Shown here in pieces: positions 36,190 to 48,727 of a stretch of DNA of 64,000 nt. The notes below the pieces were generated by a model. That model had not been told where the DNA came from. It saw only the letters and a list, made by a program, of their open reading frames with translations, and searched no databases. The DNA is from Norana najaformis (taxonomy: Eukaryota > Annelida > Clitellata > Crassiclitellata > Hormogastridae). Where the stretch lies: assembly GCA_964023275.1 (NCBI GenBank), contig OZ029919.1, positions 2,137,501 through 2,201,500 on the forward strand. The letters run 5' to 3'. Both the position numbers and the translations under genes were made by a program. Position 1 is the stretch's first letter. Each line of letters begins with the position of its first letter.

Positions 36190-36735
36190 GCACCGATCGT
36201 AATCGTTGTCCCGAGATTTCTACGGCGCCCAGCGAAAGCCACGTCACGCTTATTCACAGGCGCTCAGTCAAAACAAAATCGATAGAAGTGCGGCTCCGGA
36301 TCAAGATCCAAGAGTCAGGCAGTGAGACAGCGTGCAGCTACGGTGGTTGATGTTCGGGATTGAAGCGGAGAGAGACAGTGAGAGAGAGAGACAGTGAAAG
36401 AGACAGTGAGAGAGAGACAGTGAGAGAGAGAGAGAGGAAGGGGAGGGAGGGGAGGGGAGTCAGATAGGATATGTGAAAGAGGAATGTTGTCAGTTTTGAG
36501 CGAAAGGCCAATGCAGAAATTGCAAGCGGTGGAGCGTAGGTGAGTTTGTATGATGGGTCGGGTAACTGTCGCAATTCTGGGGGGAGTTTATTCCAGGGTG
36601 GTGGGGCAGCTATGGCTATGGAGCGATTGCCAAATTTTAAGGATGAGGTGATGGACGGGCGGAGGTGCTAGGGCAAAAGAGGAGCGGGTTGAGCGGAGTG
36701 GTTGGATTGTAAATAACTCACTAAGATAGCAGGGT
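36190..36735 (-). mobile_element. 5'-truncated LINE, 3' part of the ORF plus 3' UTR
   Basis: On the minus strand the end of the reverse transcriptase ORF (LPDPSYKLTYAPPLAISALA, then FRSKLTTFLF) is followed by the family 3' UTR and a tail ending in GATTACGATCGG. A GAGAGACAGT microsatellite has grown inside it at 36365-36440. It directly follows the larger copy in the same orientation. Confidence 0.8.
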
Positions 36736-36764
36736 TTTGGGGATTGAAGTGTGTTGTAGGTAAG

Positions 36765-38165
36765 TGATATCGTAATCGTAATCGTAATATCGAAATTTCT
36801 ACAGCGCTCAACGAAAGCTAAGTCGCGGGAACCAGCTTATTCACAGGCGCTCAGTCAAAACAAAATCGATAGGCAAAAGGGTCAAGATCCAGGAGTCAGG
36901 CACTCAGACAGTCGGACGGCTACGGTGGATGCTGTTTGAAACTGAAGCGAGAAGAGAGACAAGAGGAAGAGGAAGAATCAGGATAAGATTTCTGGAAAAG
37001 AAGTGTTTTCAGTCTTGAGTGAAAGACCTGCGCAGAAACTGAAAGAGGTGAAGTGTTGGTGAGTTCGTATGATTGACCAGACAACTGTCGCAATTCTGGC
37101 GGGAGTTTATTCCAAAGGGGTGGGGCAGCTATGGCTATGGAGCGATTTCCAAATTTTAAGGATGAGGTGACGGGAGGGCGAAGAAGTGTTAGGACAGATG
37201 AGGAGCGGGTTGAACGGAGTGGTTGGATAGTAAATAATTGACGAAGATAGGAGGGTTGGGAGGATTGAAGTGTGTTGTAGGTGAGGGATAAGACTTTGTA
37301 CTCTATTCGTTCTGGTATTTTAAGCCAGTGCAGTGATTTGAGAACAGGGGTGATGTGATGGTATTTGGGGGTTTTGGTGACAGCACGTGCGAGAGCATTC
37401 TGGATAGCTTGTAGGCGATTTATCTGGGCTGTGTCAATATTGAGGAAAAGTGAATTGCAGTAGTCAAGTTTTGCATGGACTATGGATGTGGCAATGATAG
37501 ATGCGGTTTTGAAGTCAAGCATAGGACGGATTCTGCGAAGGTCGCGGATATGCATAAAGCAAGAGCGGGAAAGATGGGTGATATGATCAGAAAAAGTAAG
37601 GTTCTGGTCGAAAATAACACCTAAATTACGGACAGAGGAGTTAGTATTAAAGGTGTGGGTGGAGGCAGAGTCCAGGATGAGGGAGATAGAGGGGTCAGGA
37701 ATTTTCTTCAGCTGGTCACGTAGGCCTATAAGTATGAATTCAGTTTTAGATGGGTTCAGGCATAAGAGATTAGATGTCATCCAAGAGGAGATTTGTTTAA
37801 CCACACAAAGAAGATGATCTGTATATTCATTGAAACAATTTGGAGAGAAAGAGATGAATAGTTGGGTGTCATCAGCATAGAGGTGATGGTCAACGGAGGA
37901 TGCTTTAATGAGTGAACTGAGTGGGGTAGTGTAGAGGATAAACAGAAGTGATAGGACTTTGTACTCGATTCGTTCAGGTATTTTAAGGAGTGATGTGATG
38001 GTGTTTGGGGGTTTTGGTGACAGCACGAGGAAGAACTTTCTGAATGGCTTGAAGACGGCTTATTTGGGTGGTGCCTATGTTCAGGAAAAGTGAATTGCAA
38101 TAGTTTAATTCAGCATGGACTATGGATGTGGCTATGGTTGACGCAGTTTTAAAGTTTAAACATAA
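36765..38165 (-). mobile_element. LINE (L2/CR1-like) fragment with partial reverse transcriptase; chimeric 5' end
   Basis: A 368-codon minus frame (38026-36920) contains the catalytic box HHLYADDTQLF near residue 70, the downstream LNPSKTEF and LGVIFDQNLTFSDHI blocks and the C-terminal WNKLPPELR and FHSRLKTLLFQ. The 3' UTR and a (GATTAC)n end follow to 36765. The first about 200 bp (38165-37955) duplicate the part of the ORF at about 37515-37290 and are joined in front of the catalytic region, so the copy is a rearranged or chimeric 5'-truncated element. No endonuclease domain is present. Not expected to be active. Confidence 0.85.
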
Positions 38166-38189
38166 ATTGTGTACGCTATAGTCTCTTTA

Positions 38190-38300
38190 GAAATGTTAGA
38201 CCTAATATGTAGGCGTAGGCCTCCATATAGACCTGTATATTATTATAGGCCTATAGAATATATAGGCCTGTATAGGCCTATATTGACGTTATAAACGTTC
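38190..38300. repeat. Cluster of TAGGCCTA palindromes
   Basis: Four to five AGGCCTATA/TAGGCCT words occur within about 100 bp, linked by ATATAG sequence. Confidence 0.7.
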
Positions 38301-38329
38301 CTAAATCAAACGCAACTAGGGCGCAGTAC

Positions 38330-39060
38330 CGACGTTGGCTTATTTTTGCCGCATGCTGCGATGTTATGCTCGCGTTCGCTGGGGTCAGTGACCTGGCACA
38401 TCACACAGCGTGCGCGCTGAACTGTGATCGATTGACTCATCTACTGGATTCCACGCCCATATCCAACTCCCTCCTCCTCCTGGCAAAGCGACAACTGCAC
38501 CGAGTACTGTAAGGATTACTGTACGTATCGCCGTTTATATTTATAATAATAAAGAACTGTAATATTCATGTTAGTATTGGTATTGGGTATTCCACATCGT
38601 ATCATGAGATAAGCACAGTAGATCGTGTTATGTATCTTGCCCCTTGCGATTTACCTCTGCCTTTGGTTCATCATCCTTTAGCTCCAACTGCGGCATTCAA
38701 AGCAGCGGTGCTATTTTTAGCTCTAGCCTGTCGACCGTTACCGCTGCTGTACTGCGCTTCAGCAAAGGCCAGAAACAGGCTAGGACCAAAGTTCAGGCCT
38801 TTAGTCTTGTACCAGGCTAACCTATTGCTGTGCATGCACCGTCGGGCAGTGAATCAGCCTCATTGTCCAGGGTTTAGCAGTCTGAGGCATCGCCTCCGCG
38901 CTGCGAGCGAAGTCAACAGAGGCCGGAAAGCAGCGAGTGTTGCGTTTGGCCTAGTTCTACTGTTAAAATGGCGTAGATGTGTATATGCGTTTTGGAGGTC
39001 AGTTTTAAACCTTTCAAGTAACGTTTTTCTTCGGTCAGATAGTTACATTTTTCTGTGATA
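38330..39060 (+). promoter_or_regulatory. Candidate FOXO promoter/5' UTR region (CpG-rich block)
   Basis: GC and CpG rise here compared with both sides (TGCGCGCTGAACTG, GCATCGCCTCCGCGCTGCGA). A perfect nuclear-receptor inverted repeat GGGTCAGTGACCT is at 38382-38394, and a YY1-like AAAATGGCG at 38965-38973 on the plus strand. It lies 2.1 kb upstream of the FOXO start codon, which sits in an exon with an acceptor at 41107, so a non-coding first exon upstream is needed. The 142-codon frame at 38630-39058 shows no homology and is probably 5' UTR or chance. Confidence 0.4.
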
Positions 39061-41107
39061 ATGACGAAACATAGTCGGTGCCGACTGTTTGCGTTGTTTT
39101 CTGTACCACTATGAGTCATATTTTATTGTTTTGGCTCATTGATCGTTATCGTCCGCACCCAGCTGTATAATGGTGCAAGCCGCTAACGTACGCGTCGATA
39201 CGTCACAGCCAACACTTAAGTGGATAAATTATAATTTCCAGCGAATCGTTTATAACTTAAGGAATTGAAATACTTATTACTTCACAGCAGACGATTTATA
39301 GAATATTTATTTAAACGATTTCCCCATGAAAACTGTCCGAGAGCAAGTGCTGAGGGGGGCAGCGAAAATGTAGGCCACAGAGTATTTTAGTCCTTATATA
39401 TATACAGCAGTGACGTCAATATTTTGTTCGACTTAAAGTTCATTAGCCCAGTTGATAAGGTAATTAAGAAAGTAATCGTTTTGCTTAAGAAAGGGCAAAG
39501 AGGTCTAAATGAAGTGTTAGACATCTTTGAAGATGTTTTCTTGTGTAATTAGAATTAGAAGAAGTCAGTAGAACTGCGAACACTAAGATTTTCTAGATAG
39601 TGTTTATTCGTGTCAGTTGTCCGATCTGCTTTGAAGTTTAAAAGAAAGGAGTCACTGTTGTGTAATTGACGGTCTATAAATAAAATTCCTGTGCAGAAAG
39701 AACTGCGATTCTGATCTCATATGTCTGTATGCTTCTGTTTGATCGCCATAGTTAGTAGGGCTTTTTTCGGCAAGCAGCATTTTTGTGCCACTTCATGAGA
39801 AATTTGGACACTTCACAATGTAATGTATTGTTAAAAATGTGTATGGTAATTAGGCTTTTATATAGCAATGTCAGAATGTCTTCCATATGTTACTGCAGTA
39901 GTTTTGAGAGGTACTGAAAAGGTGCAGTATTAAGTACCTTGATACGTACGTACATACATACGTATGTACGTATGTATATACATACATACATATATTTCTT
40001 GACTATAGTCTCACGAAGTGACCTTTGACGTATGTATGTATGTATGTATGTATATAAAAATTTGATATAGCGCCTTTTAAGTGCCTCACAAAGGCGCTTC
40101 CTGCGCTAACTTAAATGGTGTTAAGTGTCATTAAGAACAAAAATTCCGTCATTTAGCAAGCAGTGTTCAGATAACCAGAAATGTCACCAGCTGCGGACTC
40201 GTGCACACACGTTGAACCCAACCAACTGGCTTCCAACCCGAGTTGACTGATGACCAAGTGTTCAGAGTTCGTGAACCGAGTAGTTTCAGAATCATAGAAC
40301 GAAGACGGGCGATGGCGTCCGCAGTACACGAGAGCCCCACCGTCCAACGCCGTCCCTCGCAGGTGGTAGAAGATGTGATGTCCAGGCATAACTCGAGCAC
40401 CAGGTTGATTCGCGACGGACAGCCGTTCGGTTGATGGTATGACCCCTCTCCACTAGGCAGTCGAAACAATTTCAAAGCGTTAGGCGTGAGTTGCGACCTG
40501 TCATCCTTTGAGTGTAGAATGAACTATTCCAGCGAGAAGGGGTGTCGATTGCGAACAGAAAGCTATCCGAAAACTGAAAAACCATGACGAACTCGTGTAA
40601 AAAAGCACCCGAACGCCAAGTTGGTCACAACAGCAGTCTGAACACGAAAGAATTTCCAAACAACTACTTTGCTTTAAGACGAAATTTAAGCCGAAATGAC
40701 AAGCAGCGAAAATACGGCCACATCATGGCCGCTGAACTTGTGCGCTATGATAAAAGCTCTACTGAAGTCCTTAGATTAGATTTTATTAGTAAATAAATTA
40801 CTAAATACATACCTGCATTCATTACATACCCCCAACACTTTTTCACGGCGCGTTTGCAGTGTATTTGGTTATATTAACTTGTTCTTTATAAATCTTATAA
40901 TAATAATACTGTGTTAATATGAAGCCCTGATAAAGCAGGGATTTTGTCCTTCACGGCCTTTATGATGGCAGTGATGATGGTGATGGTGATGATGATGACA
41001 ATCATGATCATGATCACGTTGGGGATAGTGATGATAATGGTGATGGTGACGATCATGATGATGAAAATATTTTATGTAGCACCTTTTAATATTGTGTTTC
41101 CTTGTAG
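39061..41107. other. Probable FOXO 5' intron; GTAT and GATGAT microsatellites
   Basis: ACGTACGTACATAC/GTATGTAC repeats occupy 39940-40055, followed by a SINE-like ATTTGATATAGCGCCTTTTA at 40060-40110. 40140-40800 is unique sequence with short frames of no recognised family. A GATGATGGTGATGGTG tract occupies 40970-41065. Confidence 0.45.
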
Positions 41108-41120
41108 GTTCATTACTGAT

Positions 41121-43620
41121 ATGGAGCAAAAAAGCGCTGAAAACGAGCAGTTCTTTGAGCCACTGGGTCGCTGTCGATCATTCACTTGGCATGGCCATCT
41201 GAACAATTTTGGTGCCATCGATTCTGCCTCTGAAACCAGGAGTCCAGAAGTTGTCATCAAGAGCGAGGTAGAGGACAGTGGAGGTCGCAGAGAAGATGCC
41301 TTGAATCTGAAGAAACCTTCGGCTAGACGCAACGCGTGGGGTTGCATGTCGTATGCCGATCTGATTACGAAGGCGATCGAAAGCGTCCCGGAGAAGCGAC
41401 TCACGCTGTCACAGATTTACGGATGGATGATACAGAATGTGCCATACTTCAAAGACAAGGGAGAAAGCAACAGCTCGGCCGGCTGGAAAGTAAGTCGTTT
41501 TTTCTGCTATTGTAAGAAAACCATTGTTTTTTCTTGCTGCTGTTAATTTGCGATTGCATTATGTTGAAGTTACATTTTGTTGATTTCCAGTTAAATTGTG
41601 TTAAAATTTCTTATGTTGATTTCCAGTTAAACTGTGTTAAAGTTACTTTGGTTGATTTCCAATTAAGTTATGTTAAAGTTATTTATGTTGATTTCCAGTT
41701 AGGGTATGTGAAGGTTACTTATGTTGATTTCCAATCAGTTAAATTGCATTATGTTAAAGTTACTTATGTTGAGTTCCAATTAAATTGTGTTAAAGTTACT
41801 TATGTTGATTTCTAATTAAATTGTTAAAGTTACTAATGTCAGTGAGCCATGCCCTATTATAATAGTTTAGTATGTAATTAATTGCATGTGTCAGTTATGT
41901 TGTGTTTATTTATGTAAATGTAGTCATGCTACGTTAAATCTACTAATCTAAATGGCGATTTACATGCACTTTTAAAGTGAAGATTTACATGTGAGATTAC
42001 ATTATCTGACTATATTTCTGTTTTATGTGTTTTATGTAATCAAAATTGTAAAATACTAAGTGCTTGCTTGATCTGATCAGTATTTGCAGTCATTTTCTGT
42101 TGTGAAATCTTCAACATGTTCACTCCTAGTTTTAATGGAAATATGACAGCATTTTCTTGGATGCATTTTAAAATCAGTCTGAATGGAGTTTCACACTGGT
42201 TGTAAATGCTATTTTTCCGCACTGTGAAAGCTTCTGATAAAATTGGGTTAGGTCGTGTTGTACAAAGTTTGTTTAAGAAGTTTGTAATGAATAGTTCCAT
42301 TCATTATTAAATATTATCTGTTCTAATTTGCATTTTTTTGGCTTATTTCAGAATTCTATCCGTCACAATTTGTCCCTGCATCGAAAGTTCATGCGAGTAC
42401 AGAACGAAGGAACGGGAAAAAGTTCGTGGTGGATGGTCAACAATGAAGCCAAGACGTGCAAAAGTCCACGTCGACGCGCATCCAGCATGGACAACAAAAT
42501 GTATGAGAAGAAAAAACATCGACAGACAACACTGCAGTCCCACGTTGAGGAGCAAAACTCGGTGAACGACTGTGTGGAGTCGAACATCATGCCTTCAGCT
42601 GCCGAGGTGCACAAACTGGACAGTTTTGCGATGGCTTTTAGCCCGCTAGACTTACGAGCAAATGGACGAACATCTGGTTTGAGCACAAGCCACCTTGCTC
42701 CTATCGAGCCGATCCCAGAGACGGCTTATGACAACGAGGTCATGACACAGCCTTCGCCTCTCTACTGGAACCAGTGTCACAGCGTGAACCAGCCGTACGG
42801 GCAGACGGAAAGCCTTACGGAAACTGTCGGGGAGAGCCTGACGGAGCTGTTCACTCCCGACGTCAACACGAGTTACGAGCAGGCCTTCTCCCCTGATCAT
42901 CGGCTGACGATCCTGCAGAATGTGAACGAGAAGTACGTCTCGGAATCAGGCTACCTGCCTTTTCAAGATCTGGGCGGTACGTTGCCATCGCCCCCGCCCT
43001 ACGTAGGCCACCCGGCGGAGCAGCACTGTATGCCCGGCGATGGCATCTTCCCGGCAAGCGGCGAGGTTTGTCCGAAAGAGTTTCTGCAGCAGTCGCCCAT
43101 TTCCAGATCGCAGTCGGATGCCTTTCCAGCGGTTCAGTACGGCACAAGATCGAGCTTTCGCCAAGGTCAGATGATGCCGAGCGATGTTGCAACTATGCAG
43201 TACTACAGAGAGAGAACGGCAGAGGAATTTGCAACCAGGGCCGACAACAACTCGGTTTTGCGAAGAATGTTAATGCAGAACCTGCAGAAGAATGCTCAGC
43301 AGTCAAGATTTGGAGATGACACGACTGAGCCTGTCGTGAAGTCGGAGCCGGGAGGCTGCGACTCTTTTGCCTATCCACAGACTCGTTCGAGTCTGCTCTG
43401 CCCTGGAGTCGTGCCAGGCAATTTGGCCTATGGTGACGCCAACTCAGCTCTGCGTCGCCAAGTTCGCAGCGGTGAAGTTGACCAAGCATCCAGAATGAAG
43501 CAGAGCGACTCAGAAAATGGCCATCGAGTCATAAAACAGGAGCTTTGCGGCGATGACAGTTGGGAGTTCAACATGTCCGCGGTCACAAATAGTGCCCTCA
43601 CAAATGGCAGCGAGAATTAG
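41121..43620 (+). CDS. FOXO: FOXO forkhead transcription factor, two coding exons
   Basis: FOXO proteins act in the nucleus on stress, metabolic and cell-cycle genes and are excluded by AKT phosphorylation. Exons 41121-41489 and 42352-43620 join in phase 0 (SSAGWK|NSIRHN), the intron position found in vertebrate FOXOs, giving 545 aa. The forkhead domain spans about 70-158 and has the FOXO-specific KGESNSSAGWK insertion. AKT sites visible: RCRSFT (T22) and RRRASS (S168), the latter next to the KKKHR basic signal. The third canonical RxRxxS/T site is not evident. Three sumoylation-type motifs (IKSE at K47, VKSE at K453, IKQE at K518) and a PPPY motif (337-340) are present. The usual acidic C-terminal activation motif is poorly conserved (DDSWEFNMS near 525). 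The start is the first ATG after an AG acceptor at 41106-41107; a longer upstream frame only reads a GATGAT microsatellite. Confidence 0.97.
41560..41820 (+). repeat. About 42-bp degenerate tandem repeat in the FOXO intron
   Basis: Seven or so copies of a unit containing TTGATTTCCAGTTAA and GTGTTAAAGTTACTTATG. Most copies carry a TTGATTTCCA(G/A) block that resembles a 3' splice site. Confidence 0.85.
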
Positions 43621-44280
43621 AAGTGACTCTAAGGTTTTCTGTTTGGCAACTCTGCTGAAAACAAGTTATGGCTTGAGAGCCGAACGATGACAGCGTCGGG
43701 GCTTCTCTGAAGAATTCGTCGGAATTGTTTTTATGTGAGAAGAGATTAAAATGTTAGGATTTGCATAGTTGAGGAGCTGTCATTGCTGTCAGTTTTGTCA
43801 GCTTTTGGTTGTTTTAACTGTGACTTCAACGTAAACTATGGTGCTGACCTAATTGCTGCATGTACTCGTGTAAAACAATTTAAGTACAAGTAGTAATGTA
43901 ATAACGTATGTAACGTGATGTATTTTATAAGAGTTGATTTGAATTATGCTGCTGCTGTTTTAAACGAACTTTTTGTTTTGAACACTGGGTTACAGTGGTC
44001 CAGACAGCTGACAAATTCAGTTTGGTTTTAGAAACAAAGGTGTTCTCATTTTTATTGAATGGAACGGTACAGTGGATCGTGAAAGGCAAAGAAATATGTT
44101 TCCATTAATTAATGAAAACAATGACTGTTGTTTTCTATGTACATTTTCTTATATGATAGAAATACACTCCAATGTATTTGAGGGTTTTCTCAGATACCCT
44201 CAAATGAGGTAATTGAGGGTCTTTTTCAGTGGGCCGACTTTCTGAATATTTACCCGACTGTGGCTTGAATTTCGTGCACT

Positions 44281-44335
44281 ATCGGTTGATGCCTTGTGCA
44301 TTAGACACAGGCGCTGTGGAAGTTTCTAATTAATA
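44281..44335 (+). repeat. Dispersed short element in the FOXO 3' region
   Basis: ATCGGTTGATGCCTTGTGCA plus TTAGACACAGGCGCTGTGGA, nearly identical to the copy at 8950. Confidence 0.7.
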
Positions 44336-45884
44336 ATAGTAATGTCCTCAAGTTTAAAGATGTCGTTGATTGATATTTTGTAGGAGTAATCATTAGACAC
44401 TGGAAATATCGGCTTCTCCAGTTTACAAATTCTACAAGTATTTGTGCTGGTGACAAATTTAACAAACTGGTGGTAATAAGCATTTTCCAGATTAAATGCC
44501 TCATAACCATAACTCATGTTTTATTTGTCTGAAACAGATCTTTACAAAAAAAGCCTGGCTTAGAACCAGCGTTATAAAGCTTTTCATGTGACTGGTGGCA
44601 AGGAAGAGTAAGAATAAATTATTGGAATGTTTAATTTTTAAATTGTATCTTGTTACCAGCCAGAAACAGTTTGAAATTACAATAGTTTTATGCTTTATAT
44701 GTTGCTTTAGATTTGATTTTTTTCGATACTGACCTCATGAAAGTCCTTTTGCTGTAATCTTCACGTATTTTATTGTACTTTTGACGTACTGCAGTGACAG
44801 AATTGGAAATTTCTCGAATTTGTATTGTTGTTGTACTATTTTAACAAATTTGTGTTAAGAATAATATATCAGTTGGCAATTTCTTTGTTGTTTAAAATCT
44901 TGGGTGTGTTTCTTGCCGTGACAATAGAAATCAGCCAAAATTTGTTCACTTGTCATGATATTTCATCGTCATATTTGAGTTTGTGCCCTAGCGAATGCTT
45001 AGAGATCTGGAAATGTTGAGCTTTAGAGTTGTAGAAGTGTAAGTTCAGAAGTTCTGGATTCTTTTGGTCACGAGTTCCGAACTAAAGATGGAGAGAAATT
45101 TTCTTTTTCACTCTTGCATTTGGTTCTTGGTTTTAATTGGTATTTAACGTGTTTGGCCTCTCATTTGTTTGAAGTTTGCACAGTAGATAGTCTGGTTTAG
45201 TTGCAGGTCACTTTTAGGTCTGTCTCTGCGTCGTAGCGTTAGTCGGGGCAATCATCAGGGAGGAGCGTTGGATCAATCTAGTTGATTTTTTGGTTCATGT
45301 GTTGATTAAAAGGTACAGTTTGGCATAATGTGGCGGTGCCTTTGAATGTTCATTAGAGAAGATACCTAAACATCCTGATACATACATGAATATCAGAGGG
45401 TTCTCAACCAATCAGAATATCAAAATGCACAGGGGGTTAAGAGGAGTCGTAGCCAGGTTGCTTGTACCATCAGGAGTTGTGAAATTTAACTTGTGAGAAA
45501 TTTGAGTGTCTGTTATTCTTTGATAGTTGGAGCTGCTATTTTGATCTGTTTTCAGAAAATGTTTTTTGTGCCTGGAATTACTTTGGCTAGAGACATTTTA
45601 GATTTTATTTAACACTTGTTAACCACTTTTGATATGTGTGTAATCAAATTCTCTCCCTTTTGAAGTTTTGTTTTTTTTTAAATTTAAATGTTTACCTCAA
45701 TATTGTTGGTTTGCAGTCCTGTCTTGGGCTTTTAGGTTTTGGATTTGACTTTGGTATGACACACTTTCTGGTATGATACCTTTTGTTTAAAAAAGGGTCC
45801 TTTCGTTGGATTGCTGTGTTCATATGTGCACCTCAGCCAAATGATCCTTCTATCTCAGAACCACGAGTCTGAGGAGTCTCTGTA

Positions 45885-46080
45885 GAGGTGGGTAAACAAG
45901 TTTACTACCTTCATTCATATTTATGCTTTGAAGAGTTTCTATAGAGGCATTTCAACAAGTGGGTGGTATTTATGCTTTGAAGAGTTTATAGAGGCATTTC
46001 AACAAGTGGGTGGTACCTTTACTGTTATGCTTCTGAGAAGTTTCAGTAGAGGTGTGTAAACAAGTTTGGTACCTTAACCT
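45885..46080 (+). repeat. Decayed tandem repeat of about 60-75 bp
   Basis: GCTTTGAAGAGTTT(C)TATAGAGG, then CATTTCAACAAGTGGGTGGT, is repeated almost exactly at about 45930 and 45970, with weaker copies on both sides (AGAGGTGTGTAAACAAGTTT). Confidence 0.8.
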
Positions 46081-48727
46081 TCTGCTAGATTTATGTATCT
46101 CTGTACTTGTTTGAACAGTTATATTAGTTTTATCTGCACGTTTATAAAGCGCCATTAGAGAACCTCCACTGCTCGTGGCTGTTTAAGAAGTTTACGCAAA
46201 AGCTTCTTTTGTCTCTGATATTGGTAGCCTGCTACCTCTACTATTCCTATACTGTGCTAATCCCAACTGCGATTGAAGTGTTAACACTCAGAGTCTGGAA
46301 ATTGCTGGACTTACCTTAGAACTGTCAATTTTTGATCAGCAGGACTGTTTTTACATTCAAAAGCTTTATTTTCCTAATTAAAAATGTATTGCAACCTTTG
46401 TTCCATCATTGATGACCGGCTGTTACTTCCTGATAAACTGGAAATTCTTCCGACACATCATATTTATGTCTTTTTGTGTTCTTCTGGTATGATTTTTATC
46501 AAAAGTCATAAACCACCTATTTCAAGTTAGTTTTGATTTACATCAAGCATGACGGACATTCTGTTGGCTGATTTGGACCAAATTCTCAAGATCTGTGGAA
46601 AATTGATAAGTCTTGTTTTTTAGTTTCTCAGTCACTTTTGAGCATTTTTGAATTTTTGTGCAATGAATCGAAAGTTGTTGATCTCCAAGTTGTTTCTACA
46701 AATGTAATTTCTACAGCTAATCTTTCGTTATGTGCCAGTACATGCTGCCTAAAGTTGACAGTTGTTCAGGAATTCTTGACTACATGGAAGTGGCGTTTGT
46801 GTCTGTTTAGTCATGTGTTGTTGATATGATGTGTATCTATGTCTGCAGTTACTGCCTATTGTTGTTTTCGATGATGTTGAAAGTTACCAGGTGCCTGCAC
46901 GGAAACGTTGGCTGTTTGGTAAGGTGCCCGTGTGACATGGTGGCCAGTGGTGTGAGCGATTGCCTTGCAAAGCCAAACGTGAAGTTCAGACACCTCCACC
47001 GAGGCTGTCATGCGTAGGGTCTTTGATCAAGTCCTTGATGCACCATCCGTAGATGCCTCTCATTTTATAGTGGCACTGCATGTGTGTGTAGATGTATGTG
47101 TAAATATGGCTTTGTTATATATGCTTTCTAACAGTCAGCAGTAGTCTTGCCAGTCTGCCCTTAAATAGTTGACTAACTAGAGTGGCATAGTATTTTGGAG
47201 AATGAGTAAGATGTTTAACATGTTAACTGTTCTGATAAGATATGTCACATAAAGCAAACCATGTTAGATGAAGACTGTAAACTAAAGCAAGTCATGTTAA
47301 AGGCAAAGATTTTAAATATCACTTTCATATTTGTCACATAACGCAAATCATGTTGTAGGTGATGATTTTAACCACCACCATGAGATTTGTCACATAAAGT
47401 AATGTAAAGTTTAAAGGCAAGGATGCTAACCATCCACTTTACATTTGTTGTAGAGCTAATCATGTTATGTTGTGTTGTATTCTCGGTGAATGTTGCCAGC
47501 AGATTGTTCTGAACTTTCTGGAGGCTTATAAAATTTTGTCAGCGGCTTATTCTGTTAATTGTTAAACATGTGTTGCAGGTTTTTGCAACATGTTAGTTGT
47601 TGCTCATTTTTAACATACAGGTGAAGCATGTTAACACAGTTTCAGGTTGTTATTGTTTTGTTGTTTCCACGTGTTCAGATGCTAGTGAATTGTTTTAACG
47701 TTTTCTTATTCGGTTAAACTTGCATCCTTGTTGTCAGCTTATTGAGCCAAGCTCTGATGATTTTGTTTTCGTAAGTATAATTTACTATGAAGTATGTTAT
47801 CCACGGCTGTCAGATCTCTTTTGTGCTGATCGGCTTTTGTCTGGAAGATGTGGATTTTGGCTGAAACTGGTTTTGATTACTTCTGGCTTTTAAGAGTGTG
47901 GCCCAAACTGGAACAGGTATGCATAAATGATTTTAAGCAAAAGTGTTATGTAAATGGCAGACCAGTTTGTATGCTTTGCATGTACCACATTGCTCAAAAC
48001 TGTTATATTTTGTAGGCTAGCGTGTGCTATATGTGTTATAGCATAACTTATTGCTATGCTATATGATATAATGAGGATACAAAAGAGTACTCTGGTAATT
48101 ATTTACTTTTTAGTGTGTTGAAAATTTTGGAGTTGGCCAAAAATGGTTTGACACCCGTGATAATGTCCAACTTGATGTTGTAAAACACTTGTTAGTTTTC
48201 CTTCTGTGTTCTTGTAAAGAAATATGGGAACTGTTTATTAAATTGTTAGGAATGTTGTTGTGCATAGAGTTTTCATACGTTTCTTGCCACTTTTTGCCTT
48301 TTTTCTGTAGATGTAGAACTTGTTGTTACTTGCAGGTGTTATAAATTTAGGATTTCAGAGCTTGTAAATCTTTCATACCGGTAGTAGGAACCATTAGCAG
48401 GCAGAAATATTGTTATCCTGGAATGCTGTCAACAAACCGTTCCAATGAAGTTACAAATAACTGGACGTTTCTGTCGCGTTGTTACTGATGTTGAATTTGA
48501 ACGTGCAAATGTTTTACGAGTTGTGTATTTTAATGTGTTGTGGCACACAAATTTTTTGCTGGCATTACTTTTTATTACACATTTTGTTTTGTTAATGTTT
48601 TGTACAGACTTAGATCGAGGTGATGCTGGTTGTTATAAGCTTTTCCCGTCTTTGATTTGGAAGGAGTTTCGATTAGCCAGTTTTAGTTAACCAATTGCTG
48701 CTTGTTAAATAACAGCTATTTTGGGGA

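Noticed and set aside
38630-39058. 142-codon plus frame as a small protein gene
   Set aside because: No homology or domain, located in a CpG-rich probable promoter where stop codons are scarce; kept only as promoter or 5' UTR.
40944-41120. N-terminal extension of FOXO rich in Met, Val and Ile
   Set aside because: It reads a GATGAT microsatellite; an AG acceptor at 41106-41107 and the ATG at 41121 give the expected FOXO start.
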